Source: Rubricoccus marinus
GTDB lineage: Bacteria; Bacteroidota; Rhodothermia; Rhodothermales; Rubricoccaceae
Reading direction: 5' to 3'
DNA length: 64,000 nt
Assembly: GCF_002257665.1 (NCBI RefSeq)
Contig: NZ_MQWB01000001.1
Span: forward strand, 1,551,870 to 1,615,869
Position numbers and translations under genes: made by a program
Shown: one piece after another, positions 35,973 to 45,100 of the stretch
Layout of the letters: each line of letters starts with the position of its first letter
How positions within the stretch are numbered: the first letter of the stretch is position 1
Notes under the pieces: model-generated
Told to the model about the DNA's origin: nothing
Seen by the model: the letters and a program-made list of their open reading frames with translations, nothing else
The model's database searches: none

Positions 35973-37211
35973 CTAGCCGAACAGAGTGCGGACGCGCGAG
36001 AGGCCGTCGATCAGCACGTCGACCTCGGCGCGGGTGTTGTACAGGCCGAACGAGGCGCGGACGGTCCCGGGCACGCCCAGGCGGTCCATGACCGGCTGCG
36101 CGCAATGCTGCCCGGTGCGAACGGCGATGCCGAGCCGGTCCAGAACGGTCCCAGCATCGTACGGGTGGATGCCGTCGAGCAGGAAGGAGATGGCGCTGGC
36201 ACGCGCCTCTGGCGTGCCCACGAACGTGAGACCTTCCACGGCGCCGAGCTGCGCCTCGGCGTAAGAGACGAGGTCGGCTTCATGCGCAGCGACGTTCTCC
36301 ATCCCGAGGTCCATCAGGTACTCCACGGCGGCGCCCAGGCCAATGCCCCCCGCCACGTGCGGCGTCCCGGCTTCGAACTTGCCCGGCAACCCTGTATAGG
36401 TCGTCTTCTCGAACGTGACGTTCTCGATCATGTCGCCGCCGCCCTGGTAGGGGGGCAGCTTGTCCAGCCACGCCTCGCGGCCCCAAAGCACGCCGATCCC
36501 AGTCGGGCCGTAGGTCTTGTGGCTGGAGAACACGAAGAAGTCGGCGCCGAGTGCTTGCACGTCTACCGCCGCGTGGGGCGTGGCCTGCGCGCCGTCTACG
36601 AGCACGGGCACATCCATCGCGCGTGCTGCGGCGATGATCTTCGCCAGAGGCGTGACCGTCCCGAGCGCGTTGGAGGTGTGCGTAACGGCCACGATGCGCG
36701 TCCGCTCGTTGATCAGGCTGTCGAGGTCCGTGAGGTCCAGATCGCCCCGGTCGGTCATCGGAATCACGCGGAGCGTCGCGCCGGTCACCTCGGCGGCCAT
36801 CTGCCACGGGACCACGTTCGCATGGTGCTCCAGGGCGGAGACCAGAATCTCGTCGCCAGAGGCCAGGAATCCGCCTCTGGCGAACCCGTGGGCCACGAGG
36901 TTGATGCTCTCGGTCGTGCCGCGCGTGAACACGACCTCGCGCGCATGCTCGGCGCCGACAAAGCGTTGCACAGAGCGGCGGGCCTCTTCGTAGTGCTCGG
37001 TTCCGTCGGCGCTCAGAAAGTGGACGCCGCGGTGGACGTTGGCGTTTTCGTGGCTGTAGTAGCGCGCGAGGCGGTCCAAGACAGCCCGGGGCTTCTGGGT
37101 GGTCGCGGCGTTGTCGAGGTAGACGAGGGGCTTGCCGTGGACCTCTCGGGTCAGGATCGGGAAGTCGGCGCGGACGCGATCGACGTCGAAGGGTGCTGTG
37201 TGTGCGGTCAT
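35973..37211 (-). CDS. sufS: Cysteine desulfurase SufS
   Basis: A 412-aa PLP enzyme of the SufS class (group II). PLP Lys232 in SSHKTYGPTG; catalytic Cys370 in RTGQHCAQP; cofactor-binding His and Asp in ALEHHANVVPW and LVDGAQ. It removes sulfur from cysteine and hands it to SufE, encoded next. ATG 37211 gives the family N-terminus FDVDRVRADFPIL. It lies 86 nt downstream of egtD on the same strand, so sulfur mobilisation and ergothioneine synthesis may be cotranscribed. Confidence 0.96.
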   Translation of the reverse strand: MTAHTAPFDVDRVRADFPILTREVHGKPLVYLDNAATTQKPRAVLDRLARYYSHENANVHRGVHFLSADGTEHYEEARRSVQRFVGAEHAREVVFTRGTTESINLVAHGFARGGFLASGDEILVSALEHHANVVPWQMAAEVTGATLRVIPMTDRGDLDLTDLDSLINERTRIVAVTHTSNALGTVTPLAKIIAAARAMDVPVLVDGAQATPHAAVDVQALGADFFVFSSHKTYGPTGIGVLWGREAWLDKLPPYQGGGDMIENVTFEKTTYTGLPGKFEAGTPHVAGGIGLGAAVEYLMDLGMENVAAHEADLVSYAEAQLGAVEGLTFVGTPEARASAISFLLDGIHPYDAGTVLDRLGIAVRTGQHCAQPVMDRLGVPGTVRASFGLYNTRAEVDVLIDGLSRVRTLFG

Positions 37212-37297
37212 GCCCCAAGTACGCACCTCCGCGCGCGGCGATTCTCGCCAGAGGCCCGGGGCGACGGCGAAATCCAGGCGTAGATCCAGGCGGGTGC

Positions 37298-38269
37298 TCA
37301 GCCCAGCGTGTAGCGCTCGACCGCGAACCAAGAGCGGGCGTCGGTCCACCGGTCCTGCCGCGTCCAGCCCGCGTCGGCGGCGAGGTCGGCAAGGCCCTCA
37401 GGACCGTATTTGGTGGAGATCTCGGTGTGGATCGTCTCGCCAGAGGCGAATGCGAAGGCCTCGCCCGCAACCGTCGCGCGCTGATCGGCTTGGCTTACGA
37501 GGTGCATCTCGATCCGGCTCTCGTTCTCGTTCCAGCGTGCCTCGTGGCGCCAGAGGCCAAGGTCGAAGTCAGCGTCTAGCTCGCGGTTGATGCGCGTGAG
37601 GAGGTTGAGGTTGAACGCGGCGGTGACGCCCTCAGGGTCGTCGTATGCGGGGATCAGCACGTCGAGCGGCTTGCGCTGATCGGCGCCGATCAGGAGCCCT
37701 CCAGTGCCTCGGCCAGAGCCCGCGACGCGCGCCGCTTGCGCGAAAAACGCTCGTGCCTCGTCGGCCTCGAAGTTACCGATCGTGGAGCCGGGAAAGAACA
37801 CCACGATGTGGTCGTGCGGGGGCAACTCCGGCAACGCCAGAGGCCTCGTGTAGTCCGCCGCGACCGGCAGCACCTCCATCGCGGGATACCTCTGGCGCAA
37901 ACGCTCCGCCGCGTCGCCTAACGCAGAAGGTGAGATGTCGATCGGCACGTACGCCGCGATCTCGTGCTGGAGCTCTTCCAGCAAAATCCGCGTTTTGTCG
38001 CTCGACCCACTCCCGTACTCCACCACGATCGGTCGATCCCCGATGGCGGCCGCGATCTCACCGATGTGCTCGCGCAGGATCGCACGCTCGGTCTCGGTCG
38101 GGTAGTACACGTCCAGCCGGGTAATCTGGTCGAAGAGTTCTGAGCCTCTGGCGTCGTAGAGGTACTTGCTAGGGAGCGTTTTCTGGCTCTTTCGCAGGCC
38201 GGAGAGGACGTCGCGACGGAAGGCGTCTGCCGCGGTTGTGGCGCCAGAGGCGAGGGCGGAATCGGGCAT
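37298..38269 (-). CDS. egtD: L-histidine N-alpha-methyltransferase (EgtD)
   Basis: A 323-aa SAM-dependent methyltransferase that makes hercynine from histidine, the first step of ergothioneine synthesis. Features: LPSKYLYDARGSELFDQI at the N-terminus, SAM motif VVEYGSGSSDKTR (about 81-93), FFPGSTIGNF and the histidine-pocket region near TAAFNLNLLTRINRELDADF. The start is 3 nt after egtB, so the two are one transcriptional unit. Repeat copies encode Ala-Ser-Gly at the N-terminus. Confidence 0.95.
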   Translation of the reverse strand: MPDSALASGATTAADAFRRDVLSGLRKSQKTLPSKYLYDARGSELFDQITRLDVYYPTETERAILREHIGEIAAAIGDRPIVVEYGSGSSDKTRILLEELQHEIAAYVPIDISPSALGDAAERLRQRYPAMEVLPVAADYTRPLALPELPPHDHIVVFFPGSTIGNFEADEARAFFAQAARVAGSGRGTGGLLIGADQRKPLDVLIPAYDDPEGVTAAFNLNLLTRINRELDADFDLGLWRHEARWNENESRIEMHLVSQADQRATVAGEAFAFASGETIHTEISTKYGPEGLADLAADAGWTRQDRWTDARSWFAVERYTLG

Positions 38270-38272
38270 CGG

Positions 38273-39664
38273 TTACAGGCTCTTCGCCAGCCGGATGCCG
38301 GTGAACTGCCACGTGGCGTCAAGGGGGAAGAAGTTGCGGTATGTGGGCCGGATGTGGGACTGAGGCGTGGCGACGCTGCCGCCGCGGAGCACCATCTTGT
38401 TGGACATGAACTTGCCGTTGTACTCGCCAAGCGCACCGGGGGCGGCACGGTAGCCTGGGAAGGGGCGGTAGGCGCTCTCGGTCCACTGCCACACCTCACC
38501 GAACATCTGGCGGAGCGCGGGCGCCGCCGGCGCTCCGTCGCCGCCAGCCACCCACCCGGCTTCTGGCGCGGGAGCGGGGTGGAGGCGGCCCCTGTCTACG
38601 TACGAGCCGGGCGCCGTGCCGTCGGCCGTGGTGCCGTTCCAGACGGTCCGCGACGCCGCTTCCCACTCGGCCTCGCTCGCGAGGCGCGCGCCAGAGGCGA
38701 ACCCGCTGAGATCGGCCCAGCGCGCGAACGCGTCGGCTTCGTAAAAGGAGACGTGGGTGACCGGCTCGTGCGGGTCGATGGGGCGCATCCCGGCGAGCGT
38801 GAAATGCTCCCACGTCCCGCTGTTGACGCCAGGCGGCTCCCAGTAGAACGGGCAGGTCCAGCCTTCTTCCTGCGCCGTTGCCCAGCCCTCGCTCAGCCAG
38901 AACTCGGGGCGCGCGTAGCCGCCGTCCTCGACGAAGTACATCATCTCGCCTGCGGTCACCAGCCGGTCTGCAAGGGCAAAGGGCTCCAAGTAGACACGGT
39001 GGCGCGGCGCCTCGTTGTCGAAGTGGAACCGCTCGCGCGTCGTCTCCGCCTCTGGCGCCTCGAAGCCGATGGGCGTCACGCCCGGGGCTTGCTCCACCCA
39101 CGCCAGAGGCCCGGGGTCTGCTGACTCCTCCGGTGGACGGGAGCGGTAGACGGGACGGAGTGGGTTGACCGAGAACACGTACTTGAGGTCGGTCAGCATC
39201 AGCTCCTGGTGTTGCTGCTCGTGGTGCAGACCGATCTCGATCACGTCGGCGACGTCCGGCCTCTGGCGTTCGTCGAAGCCCGCGAGGAAGTCCTGCATCG
39301 CTTCCGTCACCGCGTGGCGGTAGGCGAACACCTCCTGGACGGTCGGGCGCGAGAGGTAGCCACGCTGGGCGCGGCAGTGGCGCTCGCCGGCCTGCACGTA
39401 GTAGGAGTTGAAGAGGAACGGGTAGCGCGCGTCGTGCAACTCATATCCCTCGGCGTACTCCGCGAGCACGAAGGTCTCCCAGAACCACGTCGTGTGCGCC
39501 AAGTGCCACTTCGTCGGCGAGACGTCCTCCATCGCCTGCACCACGTAGTCCTCCGTTGCCAGAGGATCGCAGAGGTGCTCGGTCTGGGCGCGGACAGCGG
39601 CAAAGCGTGCCGAGAGGGAGGAGCAGACGACAGCCTCTGGCGTCTCGAGAAGGGTGGCAGGCAT
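38273..39664 (-). CDS. egtB: Ergothioneine biosynthesis sulfoxide synthase EgtB
   Basis: A 463-aa two-domain enzyme: N-terminal DinB-like domain with iron ligands (KWHLAHTTWFWE around residue 54, HHEQQHQE at 147-154) and C-terminal FGE-sulfatase domain (about 200-463) ending MVLRGGSVATPQSHIRPTYRNFF...GIRLAKSL. It joins hercynine with a thiol (gamma-Glu-Cys or Cys, depending on type) to give a sulfoxide; which thiol is used cannot be read here. Adjacent to egtD. No egtC or egtE in the window; a PLP lyase for the last step would have to be elsewhere, and the downstream SufS is a desulfurase, not an obvious EgtE. Confidence 0.95.
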   Translation of the reverse strand: MPATLLETPEAVVCSSLSARFAAVRAQTEHLCDPLATEDYVVQAMEDVSPTKWHLAHTTWFWETFVLAEYAEGYELHDARYPFLFNSYYVQAGERHCRAQRGYLSRPTVQEVFAYRHAVTEAMQDFLAGFDERQRPDVADVIEIGLHHEQQHQELMLTDLKYVFSVNPLRPVYRSRPPEESADPGPLAWVEQAPGVTPIGFEAPEAETTRERFHFDNEAPRHRVYLEPFALADRLVTAGEMMYFVEDGGYARPEFWLSEGWATAQEEGWTCPFYWEPPGVNSGTWEHFTLAGMRPIDPHEPVTHVSFYEADAFARWADLSGFASGARLASEAEWEAASRTVWNGTTADGTAPGSYVDRGRLHPAPAPEAGWVAGGDGAPAAPALRQMFGEVWQWTESAYRPFPGYRAAPGALGEYNGKFMSNKMVLRGGSVATPQSHIRPTYRNFFPLDATWQFTGIRLAKSL

Positions 39665-39726
39665 AGGGGACGAAGGGAGGGGCGTGCGGATTACGCGCGC
39701 CTCCCGCGCGTGATTCCACCCTGTGC

Positions 39727-40968
39727 CTAGGGCGTTTCCCCAATGGTGACGACGTCGATCTCGCTTTCGAGCGTCCGGTGCACCGGGCAGCGGTCGGCAA
39801 TTTCCAGCAGCCTCTGGCGCTGGGCGCCCGTGAGATCGCCATGGATGGTGATGGTTCGCGTGAGGCGGTCCAGCTTGACGCCAGAGGCCTCGCAGTTGGC
39901 GCAGTCCTCGGCGTGGACCTTCGCGTGCGTCACGGTCACGTCCACCGAGTCCATCGGCAGCCCCTTGCGCCCGGCGTACATGCGCAGCGTCATCGCGGTG
40001 CAGGCGGCGAGCGCGGCGCCGAGGTAGTCGTAGGGTGTCGGCGCGGTCTCGGTCCCGCCGATGCTTGTGGGCTCGTCGGCGGCGAATTTGAAGCCTCTGG
40101 CTCTCATCACGGTGCGGAAGCCGCTGGCGCCGAGGTGCGCGCGCACGGTGGGATCGGCGTACGCTCTAGGCGGCTGATCAAGCGTTGGGCGCTCGCCAGA
40201 GGCGATCCCGAGGTACCGCGCGGCCCACGCCGCGAGCACGTCGGCGACGAACGCAGCGTCCTCGCGCCGGGTGAGGAGGTGGTCGGCGCCGTCGAGCGCG
40301 ACAAAGCTTTTGGGATGCCGAGCCGCTCCAAAGATGTGCCGCGCCTGCTCGATGCCGACGGTTTGATCCATCGGGCTGTGGAGCACGAGGAGGGGGCGGC
40401 CTAACGCGGCGATCCTCTCGCGCATGGTCTGGTGACTCGCGAGGTCGTCCAGGAACTGCTGTCGGATGCAGAAGGGGCGCCCGCCGATGGAGACCTCCGC
40501 CTCGCCTCTGGCGGCGATGTCGGCCTCGCGGTCTACGAACAGGTGCCGGATGTGCCCGGGGTCGCACGGCGCGCCGATCGTCGCGACGGCCCGGACCTTG
40601 GGAAGCGCGCCAGCGGCGGCCAGGACGGCGGCCCCGCCCAGCGAGTGGCCCACGAGCAGCGACGGCGGCAGGCCTCTGGCGCCGAGGTGGCGCGCCGCGT
40701 GCACGAGGTCCGCAACGGTGGAGGAGAACGACGTGTCTGCGAAGTCCCCCTCGCTCTCTCCCAGTCCGGTAAAGTCGAACGAGAGGACGGCGTAGCCGTG
40801 CGCGGTCAGGCCCTGGGAGACGCGCCGGACGGCGTGGAGGTCTTTGGAGCACGTAAAGCAGTGCGCGAACAGCGCCGTGGCTCGCACCTCGCCGTCGGGG
40901 AGCAGGAGGCGCGCCGCGAGGGCGTGGCCGTCGGCGTTCTCAATCTCGAAGCGTTCCTGGCGGGGCAT
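39727..40968 (-). CDS. Alpha/beta hydrolase-OsmC fusion
   Basis: A 413-aa fused protein. Residues 1-255 are an alpha/beta hydrolase (AHCFTCSKDLHAVRRVSQGL, nucleophile Ser109 in VGHSLGGA, and Asp and His in HSPMDQTVGIEQA and LDGADHLL). Residues about 275-413 form an OsmC/Ohr-like domain (FAADEPTSIGGTETAPTPYDYLGAALAACTAMTLRMYA...DRCPVHRTL) with a candidate peroxidatic Cys in LAACTAMT. Proteins of this fused form are known and thought to act in thiol-based or acyl detoxification. An additional CANC motif lies between them. Downstream of it, ergothioneine genes also handle oxidants; 62 nt separate it from egtB. Confidence 0.9.
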   Translation of the reverse strand: MPRQERFEIENADGHALAARLLLPDGEVRATALFAHCFTCSKDLHAVRRVSQGLTAHGYAVLSFDFTGLGESEGDFADTSFSSTVADLVHAARHLGARGLPPSLLVGHSLGGAAVLAAAGALPKVRAVATIGAPCDPGHIRHLFVDREADIAARGEAEVSIGGRPFCIRQQFLDDLASHQTMRERIAALGRPLLVLHSPMDQTVGIEQARHIFGAARHPKSFVALDGADHLLTRREDAAFVADVLAAWAARYLGIASGERPTLDQPPRAYADPTVRAHLGASGFRTVMRARGFKFAADEPTSIGGTETAPTPYDYLGAALAACTAMTLRMYAGRKGLPMDSVDVTVTHAKVHAEDCANCEASGVKLDRLTRTITIHGDLTGAQRQRLLEIADRCPVHRTLESEIDVVTIGETP

Positions 40969-41027
40969 TGTCGTGTGGGGCGTGCGGTCGTTCTAGAAGA
41001 CGGGCGAGCCCGCGATGCGTTCGCGCG

Positions 41028-41045
41028 GCCTCTGGCGCCAGAGGC
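41028..41045. repeat. Repeat palindrome in a divergent gap
   Basis: GCCTCTGGCGCCAGAGGC in the gap between the divergent hydrolase-OsmC and M16 genes, upstream of the M16 promoter box. It cannot be a shared 3' terminator here. Confidence 0.85.
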
Positions 41046-41080
41046 GCGTTTCCCTCGCGAAGGCGCGCGCGATGCCGCGC

Positions 41081-41088
41081 TAGTTTCG
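41081..41088 (+). promoter_or_regulatory. Putative -7 box of the M16 peptidase gene
   Basis: TAGTTTCG, very similar to the tRNA-Thr box, ends 40 nt before the ATG at 41129. Confidence 0.45.
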
Positions 41089-41128
41089 CGCGCCCGGCGT
41101 TCCTGTCCTTCCCGATCCGTCCCTCTCG

Positions 41129-44100
41129 ATGCTCCACCGCCTCGCCGTTTTTGCCACCGCCCTCACCCTCGCCGCGTGCAGCGGAGGCTCCCACACCGCC
41201 GGCGGACCCGAAGGGGCTCCGCCAGAGGCGAACGCGCCGGTGGAACGCCCTGCCGAGGCCTCTGGCGCCGACATCTACCCGTTCGAGGCGGCCGTTCGGG
41301 ACTTCCCCAACGGCCTGCGCGCCGTCGTTGTCCCGACCGGGCTGCCCGATATCGTCTCCGTTCAGATCGTGATGGGGACGGGCTCGCGAGACGAAGTGGA
41401 GCCCGGCCGCTCCGGCTTCGCGCACTTTTTCGAGCACATGATGTTCAGGGGCACGGAGACGATGAGCGCCGACGCGTACCAGACGGCGCTCAAGCAGATG
41501 GGCGGTGATCAGAACGCGTACACGTCCGACGACCGCACGGTCTACCACACGACGCTCCTGGCCGAGGATTTAGACCAGATGCTCGCGATGGAGGCCGACC
41601 GCTTCCAAAACCTCTCGTACTCCGAAGCTGACTTCCGGACCGAGGCGCTGGCGGTCTTGGGGGAGTACAACAAGAACGTCGCCAACCCCATCCAGAAGCT
41701 GTTCGAGGTGCAGCGCAAGGCGGCGTACCGGGACCACACGTACCGCCACACCACGATGGGCTTCCTCGAAGACATCGAGGCGATGCCTGAGGCCTACGAC
41801 TACGCGCAGTCCTTTTTCGACCGCTTCTACCGCCCCGAGAACGCCGTCGTGCTCATCGCCGGTGACGTAGCGCCAGAGGCCACGTTTGCGCTGATCGAGA
41901 AGCATTTCGGCGCCTGGGAGCGCGGCTACACGCCGCCCAACGTGCCGACGGAGCGGCCTCTGGCGGGACCGCTCTACGAGCACGTGGACTGGGCCGGCCC
42001 GACGCCGCCGTGGGTGACGGTCGCCTTCCGCGGCCCGGCCGCCTACCCGACGGACGACAACGCGGCCTCTGGCGACATGCAGGCGCTCGATGTGATCTCC
42101 AGCCTCGGCTTCGGCCCGAGCAGCCCGCTCTACCAGCGCCTCGTGGTGGAGGAACAAGTGGCCGACGTGCTCGCCGCCTCGTTCCCGGATTCCCGCGATC
42201 CCGGCCTGCTCACGGTTCTCGCCCGCGTGACCGATCCCGCCGACGCCGCCTACGTGCGCGACGAGATCCAGAAGGAACTCGCGCGCCTCACGGTCCAGCC
42301 GCCAGAGGCTGCGAAGCTCGCGGACCTCAAGAGCGCTCTTACCTACGGCTTCGCCGCGGGGCTGGACAACACCAAGGCCATCGCAGACGCCATCGTGCCG
42401 GTCCTCTCGGTCACGCGCGATCCGCAGACGCTCAACGAGATCTACCGCACCTACGCCTCTATCACGCCAGAGGCCGTCCGCGAGGTGGCCGCCCGCACGT
42501 TTACCGACCGCAACATGGTCGTCGTCACGCTCGCGCAGGGCGCGCTCTCGCCCCAGGCGATGGCGGCGGGCAGCGTGGACACGCACGTGGCCGAGGCACG
42601 ACGGGCGTACGAGGGCACGCAGCGCGGCAACCGGCCGCCGATGGCGAGCGACATGAGTGGGGACAGCCCGCGGGTGCCTCTGGCGCCCGGCGACCCCGAG
42701 GCCGTCCGCGTGCTGCCCCAGCCGAGCCCCAGTCCGCTCGTCTCGCTCCGCCTCCAGTTCGCCTCTGGCGCCGCGGACGATCCCGAGGGGAAGGAAGGGC
42801 TTGCCGCGATTACCGCGCAGATGATCACCGACGCCGGGAGCCGTACGCGGTACTATTCCGAGATCCAGCAAGCCCTGTTTCCGCTCGCAGCTGGGATCGG
42901 CGCACAGGTGGATAAGGAGGTGACGACGCTCGCCGGGACGGTCCACCGCGACAACCTGGAGGCGTACTGGGACGTGGTCGGCCGTATGATTCTGGAGCCG
43001 GGCTTCCGCCAGGAGGACTTCTCGCGCGTCAAGACGCAGACACTCAACGCGATCCGCACCGGCCTCCGCGCCGGGAACGACGAGGAACTGGGCAAAGAGG
43101 TGCTCTACGAACGTCTCTACGCCGGGCACCCCTACGGTCACCTCAACGCGGGCCACGCCGAAGCCGTCGACGCGCTCACCCTGGATGACGTGCGCCGCTT
43201 CTACCGCGAGCACTACACGTTGGACCGCCTCACGCTCGGCGTGGCGGGCGACATCTCGGACGCGGACCTCTCACAGATCCGCGCGAACCTCGCCATGCTT
43301 CCCGCCTCTGGCGCCGCGAGGGCGGCCGTACCCGACGCGCCAGAGGCCTCTGGCGGCCTCGCCGTGACGCTCGTCGAGAAGCCCGACGCGCGCGCCGTTG
43401 CGATCTCGATGGGCCACCCCATTGGAGTGACGCGCGAGCATCCTGACTTTGTCGCGCTGGACCTTGTGCGGTCGTGGCTGGGCGAGCACCGGAACTCCTC
43501 GGCGCACCTGTTTCAGCGCATCCGCGAGGTCCGAGGGATGAACTACGGGGACTACGCCTACATCGAGTACTACCCCGGTGGCATGTTCTCCACGATGCCG
43601 CCTGCTGGCCTCGCGCGAAGCTCACAGATCTTCCAGGTCTGGATCCGCCCCGTCCCGCCGGAGCAGGCGCACTTCGCGCTCCGCATCGCGAAGTACGAAC
43701 TCGACAAGCTGGTGGCGGACGGCCTGAGCCAAGAGGACTTCGAGAACACCCGAGCCTTCCTGTCCAAGTACGTCGCGCTCCTCGTGAGCACGCAAGGCCG
43801 CCGTCTGGGGTACACGCAGGACCAGACCTACTACGGGTTGATGGACTACGTGACGTGGTACCGTTCCGAACTCGCGGCGCTCACGCTGGCCGACGTGAAT
43901 CGCGCCATCCGCGAGCACATCACGCCGGACCGGATGGATGTGGTCATGATCGCGCCCAACGCGGGCCGGCTCCATGACGAACTCATTCTCGGCACGCCGA
44001 GCCCGATGACGTACGCTTCGGAAAAATCGCCCGAGGTGCTGGCCGAGGACGCCATCATCGAGGTGTACGATCTCGACCTCGCGCCGGGCGACGTGACCGT

Positions 44101-44143
44101 AATCCCGGTCGAGAACGTGTTCGAGCGGCCGGTCTTCGAGTAA
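41129..44143 (+). CDS. M16 (pitrilysin-type) peptidase lipoprotein
   Basis: A 1004-aa fused two-half M16 metallopeptidase. Lipobox LAACSG (Cys17) indicates an outer- or inner-membrane lipoprotein. The zinc motif HFFEH (HxxEH, 99-103) is in the first half, with the downstream Glu in LGEYNK; the second half (from about residue 510) lacks HxxEH, as usual for the paired inactive half, but contains the R/Y-type region HLFQRIREVRGMNYGDYAY. Such proteins degrade peptides in the periplasm. Repeat copies mark Ala/Pro-rich linkers, including the mature N-terminus. The stop is followed by a repeat palindrome 29 nt later. Confidence 0.93.
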   Translation: MLHRLAVFATALTLAACSGGSHTAGGPEGAPPEANAPVERPAEASGADIYPFEAAVRDFPNGLRAVVVPTGLPDIVSVQIVMGTGSRDEVEPGRSGFAHFFEHMMFRGTETMSADAYQTALKQMGGDQNAYTSDDRTVYHTTLLAEDLDQMLAMEADRFQNLSYSEADFRTEALAVLGEYNKNVANPIQKLFEVQRKAAYRDHTYRHTTMGFLEDIEAMPEAYDYAQSFFDRFYRPENAVVLIAGDVAPEATFALIEKHFGAWERGYTPPNVPTERPLAGPLYEHVDWAGPTPPWVTVAFRGPAAYPTDDNAASGDMQALDVISSLGFGPSSPLYQRLVVEEQVADVLAASFPDSRDPGLLTVLARVTDPADAAYVRDEIQKELARLTVQPPEAAKLADLKSALTYGFAAGLDNTKAIADAIVPVLSVTRDPQTLNEIYRTYASITPEAVREVAARTFTDRNMVVVTLAQGALSPQAMAAGSVDTHVAEARRAYEGTQRGNRPPMASDMSGDSPRVPLAPGDPEAVRVLPQPSPSPLVSLRLQFASGAADDPEGKEGLAAITAQMITDAGSRTRYYSEIQQALFPLAAGIGAQVDKEVTTLAGTVHRDNLEAYWDVVGRMILEPGFRQEDFSRVKTQTLNAIRTGLRAGNDEELGKEVLYERLYAGHPYGHLNAGHAEAVDALTLDDVRRFYREHYTLDRLTLGVAGDISDADLSQIRANLAMLPASGAARAAVPDAPEASGGLAVTLVEKPDARAVAISMGHPIGVTREHPDFVALDLVRSWLGEHRNSSAHLFQRIREVRGMNYGDYAYIEYYPGGMFSTMPPAGLARSSQIFQVWIRPVPPEQAHFALRIAKYELDKLVADGLSQEDFENTRAFLSKYVALLVSTQGRRLGYTQDQTYYGLMDYVTWYRSELAALTLADVNRAIREHITPDRMDVVMIAPNAGRLHDELILGTPSPMTYASEKSPEVLAEDAIIEVYDLDLAPGDVTVIPVENVFERPVFE

Positions 44144-44171
44144 GGCAACGCGCCCACGCATGGACGCCCTG

Positions 44172-44189
44172 GCCTCTGGCGCCAGAGGC
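44172..44189. terminator. Repeat palindrome between convergent genes
   Basis: GCCTCTGGCGCCAGAGGC, 28 nt after the M16 stop and 17 nt from the stop of the convergent small acidic protein gene. Confidence 0.5.
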
Positions 44190-44206
44190 GTCCTCTTTGC
44201 CCGGCG

Positions 44207-44359
44207 CTACTCCGGCAGGTCCGTGTCGCCGTCATCGTCGCGCACGTCCGTATCGTCGTCGGCGCGGCCGTGGATGGTGGGCGGGGTTTCCTGATCGACC
44301 TCGGTGACGGGTTGGTCGGCGGAGGCGTCCTGAGGGGAAGGGAGGTCGTAGTCGGGCAT
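44207..44359 (-). CDS. Small acidic protein
   Basis: A 50-aa, strongly acidic, Asp/Pro-rich peptide (MPDYDLPSPQDASADQ... ending DDDGDTDLPE). It starts 24 nt after the SDR gene's stop on the same strand and ends just before a convergent-gene palindrome, so its boundaries look natural. No hydrophobic segment; probably disordered. Function unknown, and a chance ORF cannot be excluded. Confidence 0.5.
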   Translation of the reverse strand: MPDYDLPSPQDASADQPVTEVDQETPPTIHGRADDDTDVRDDDGDTDLPE

Positions 44360-44382
44360 CGGAGTGGGAAAAGGGGAGGGGC

Positions 44383-45087
44383 TTACGCGTTGCTGGCGCT
44401 TTGCAGTTCCGTCGCGCGTGCGCGGATCTCCACGGGCTCCACGATTTCGACGCCAGAGGCCGTAGCCGACGCAAGAGTCGCGGTGAGCACCACGGCTACG
44501 TCCTCGGCGGGCGTGGGGCGAAGCGGGCGCAACGGGCCAATCAGAACGGGGTTGAAGACCCTCAGCAACGCCTCGCCGATCTTCTCGCCGGTCCGGTCTT
44601 CGTCGCGGTCGCCGGTGAGCAGGGACGGCCGCATCAGAACGACGTGCTCGAAGCCAACCGCGCGGACCGCGTCCTCGGCCTCGCCCTTGGTGCGGTTGTA
44701 GAAGATCCGCGAGTCGGCATCGGCGCCGTACGCGCTCACGAGCCCATAGGCGCGGGCGCCTCTGGTGTGCGCGAGCCGCGCCGCCGCCAGAGGCAGGTCG
44801 TAGTCCACGAACCGAAAGGCCTCTTGCGAGCCCGCCGTCTTGATCGTCGTGCCGAGGCAGCACGCGACGGCGTCGCAGCCGAAGAGGTCGGCGTGCGCGT
44901 CCAGATCGCGGAAGTCCACGACGTGGTGCTCGTGCGTCCCGGACGCCAGAGGCATCGGGCGCCGGCCCAGCGTGACGACGCGGCCCCACGCCGGGTCGTG
45001 CGCCGCGTGGCGGAGCACGTGGCCGCCGACGAGGCCGCTGGCGCCGAGGAGCAGGAGAGAGCGGCCGGAGGCGGTGCGGTCGGGCAT
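44383..45087 (-). CDS. NAD(P)-binding Rossmann protein (HTATIP2-like SDR)
   Basis: A 234-aa atypical short-chain dehydrogenase. The nucleotide-binding motif LLLGASGLVGGHVL (TGxxGxxG type) is at residues about 11-24; a Tyr/Lys pair appears in YNRTKGEAED. It resembles the HTATIP2/NAD(P)H-binding oxidoreductase family, whose bacterial substrates are unclear. ATG 45087 is only 13 nt from the ATG of the divergent MOSC gene, so promoters must overlap the opposite coding region or a shared transcript unit is absent. Confidence 0.85.
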   Translation of the reverse strand: MPDRTASGRSLLLLGASGLVGGHVLRHAAHDPAWGRVVTLGRRPMPLASGTHEHHVVDFRDLDAHADLFGCDAVACCLGTTIKTAGSQEAFRFVDYDLPLAAARLAHTRGARAYGLVSAYGADADSRIFYNRTKGEAEDAVRAVGFEHVVLMRPSLLTGDRDEDRTGEKIGEALLRVFNPVLIGPLRPLRPTPAEDVAVVLTATLASATASGVEIVEPVEIRARATELQSASNA

Positions 45088-45100
45088 GCTAAACTGGGGA

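Noticed and set aside
44207-44989. A 260-codon frame covering the small acidic protein and most of the SDR gene
   Set aside because: Upstream of about 44359 it is a shifted reading of the SDR gene (Arg-rich, no motifs). Only the last 50 codons look like an independent protein.
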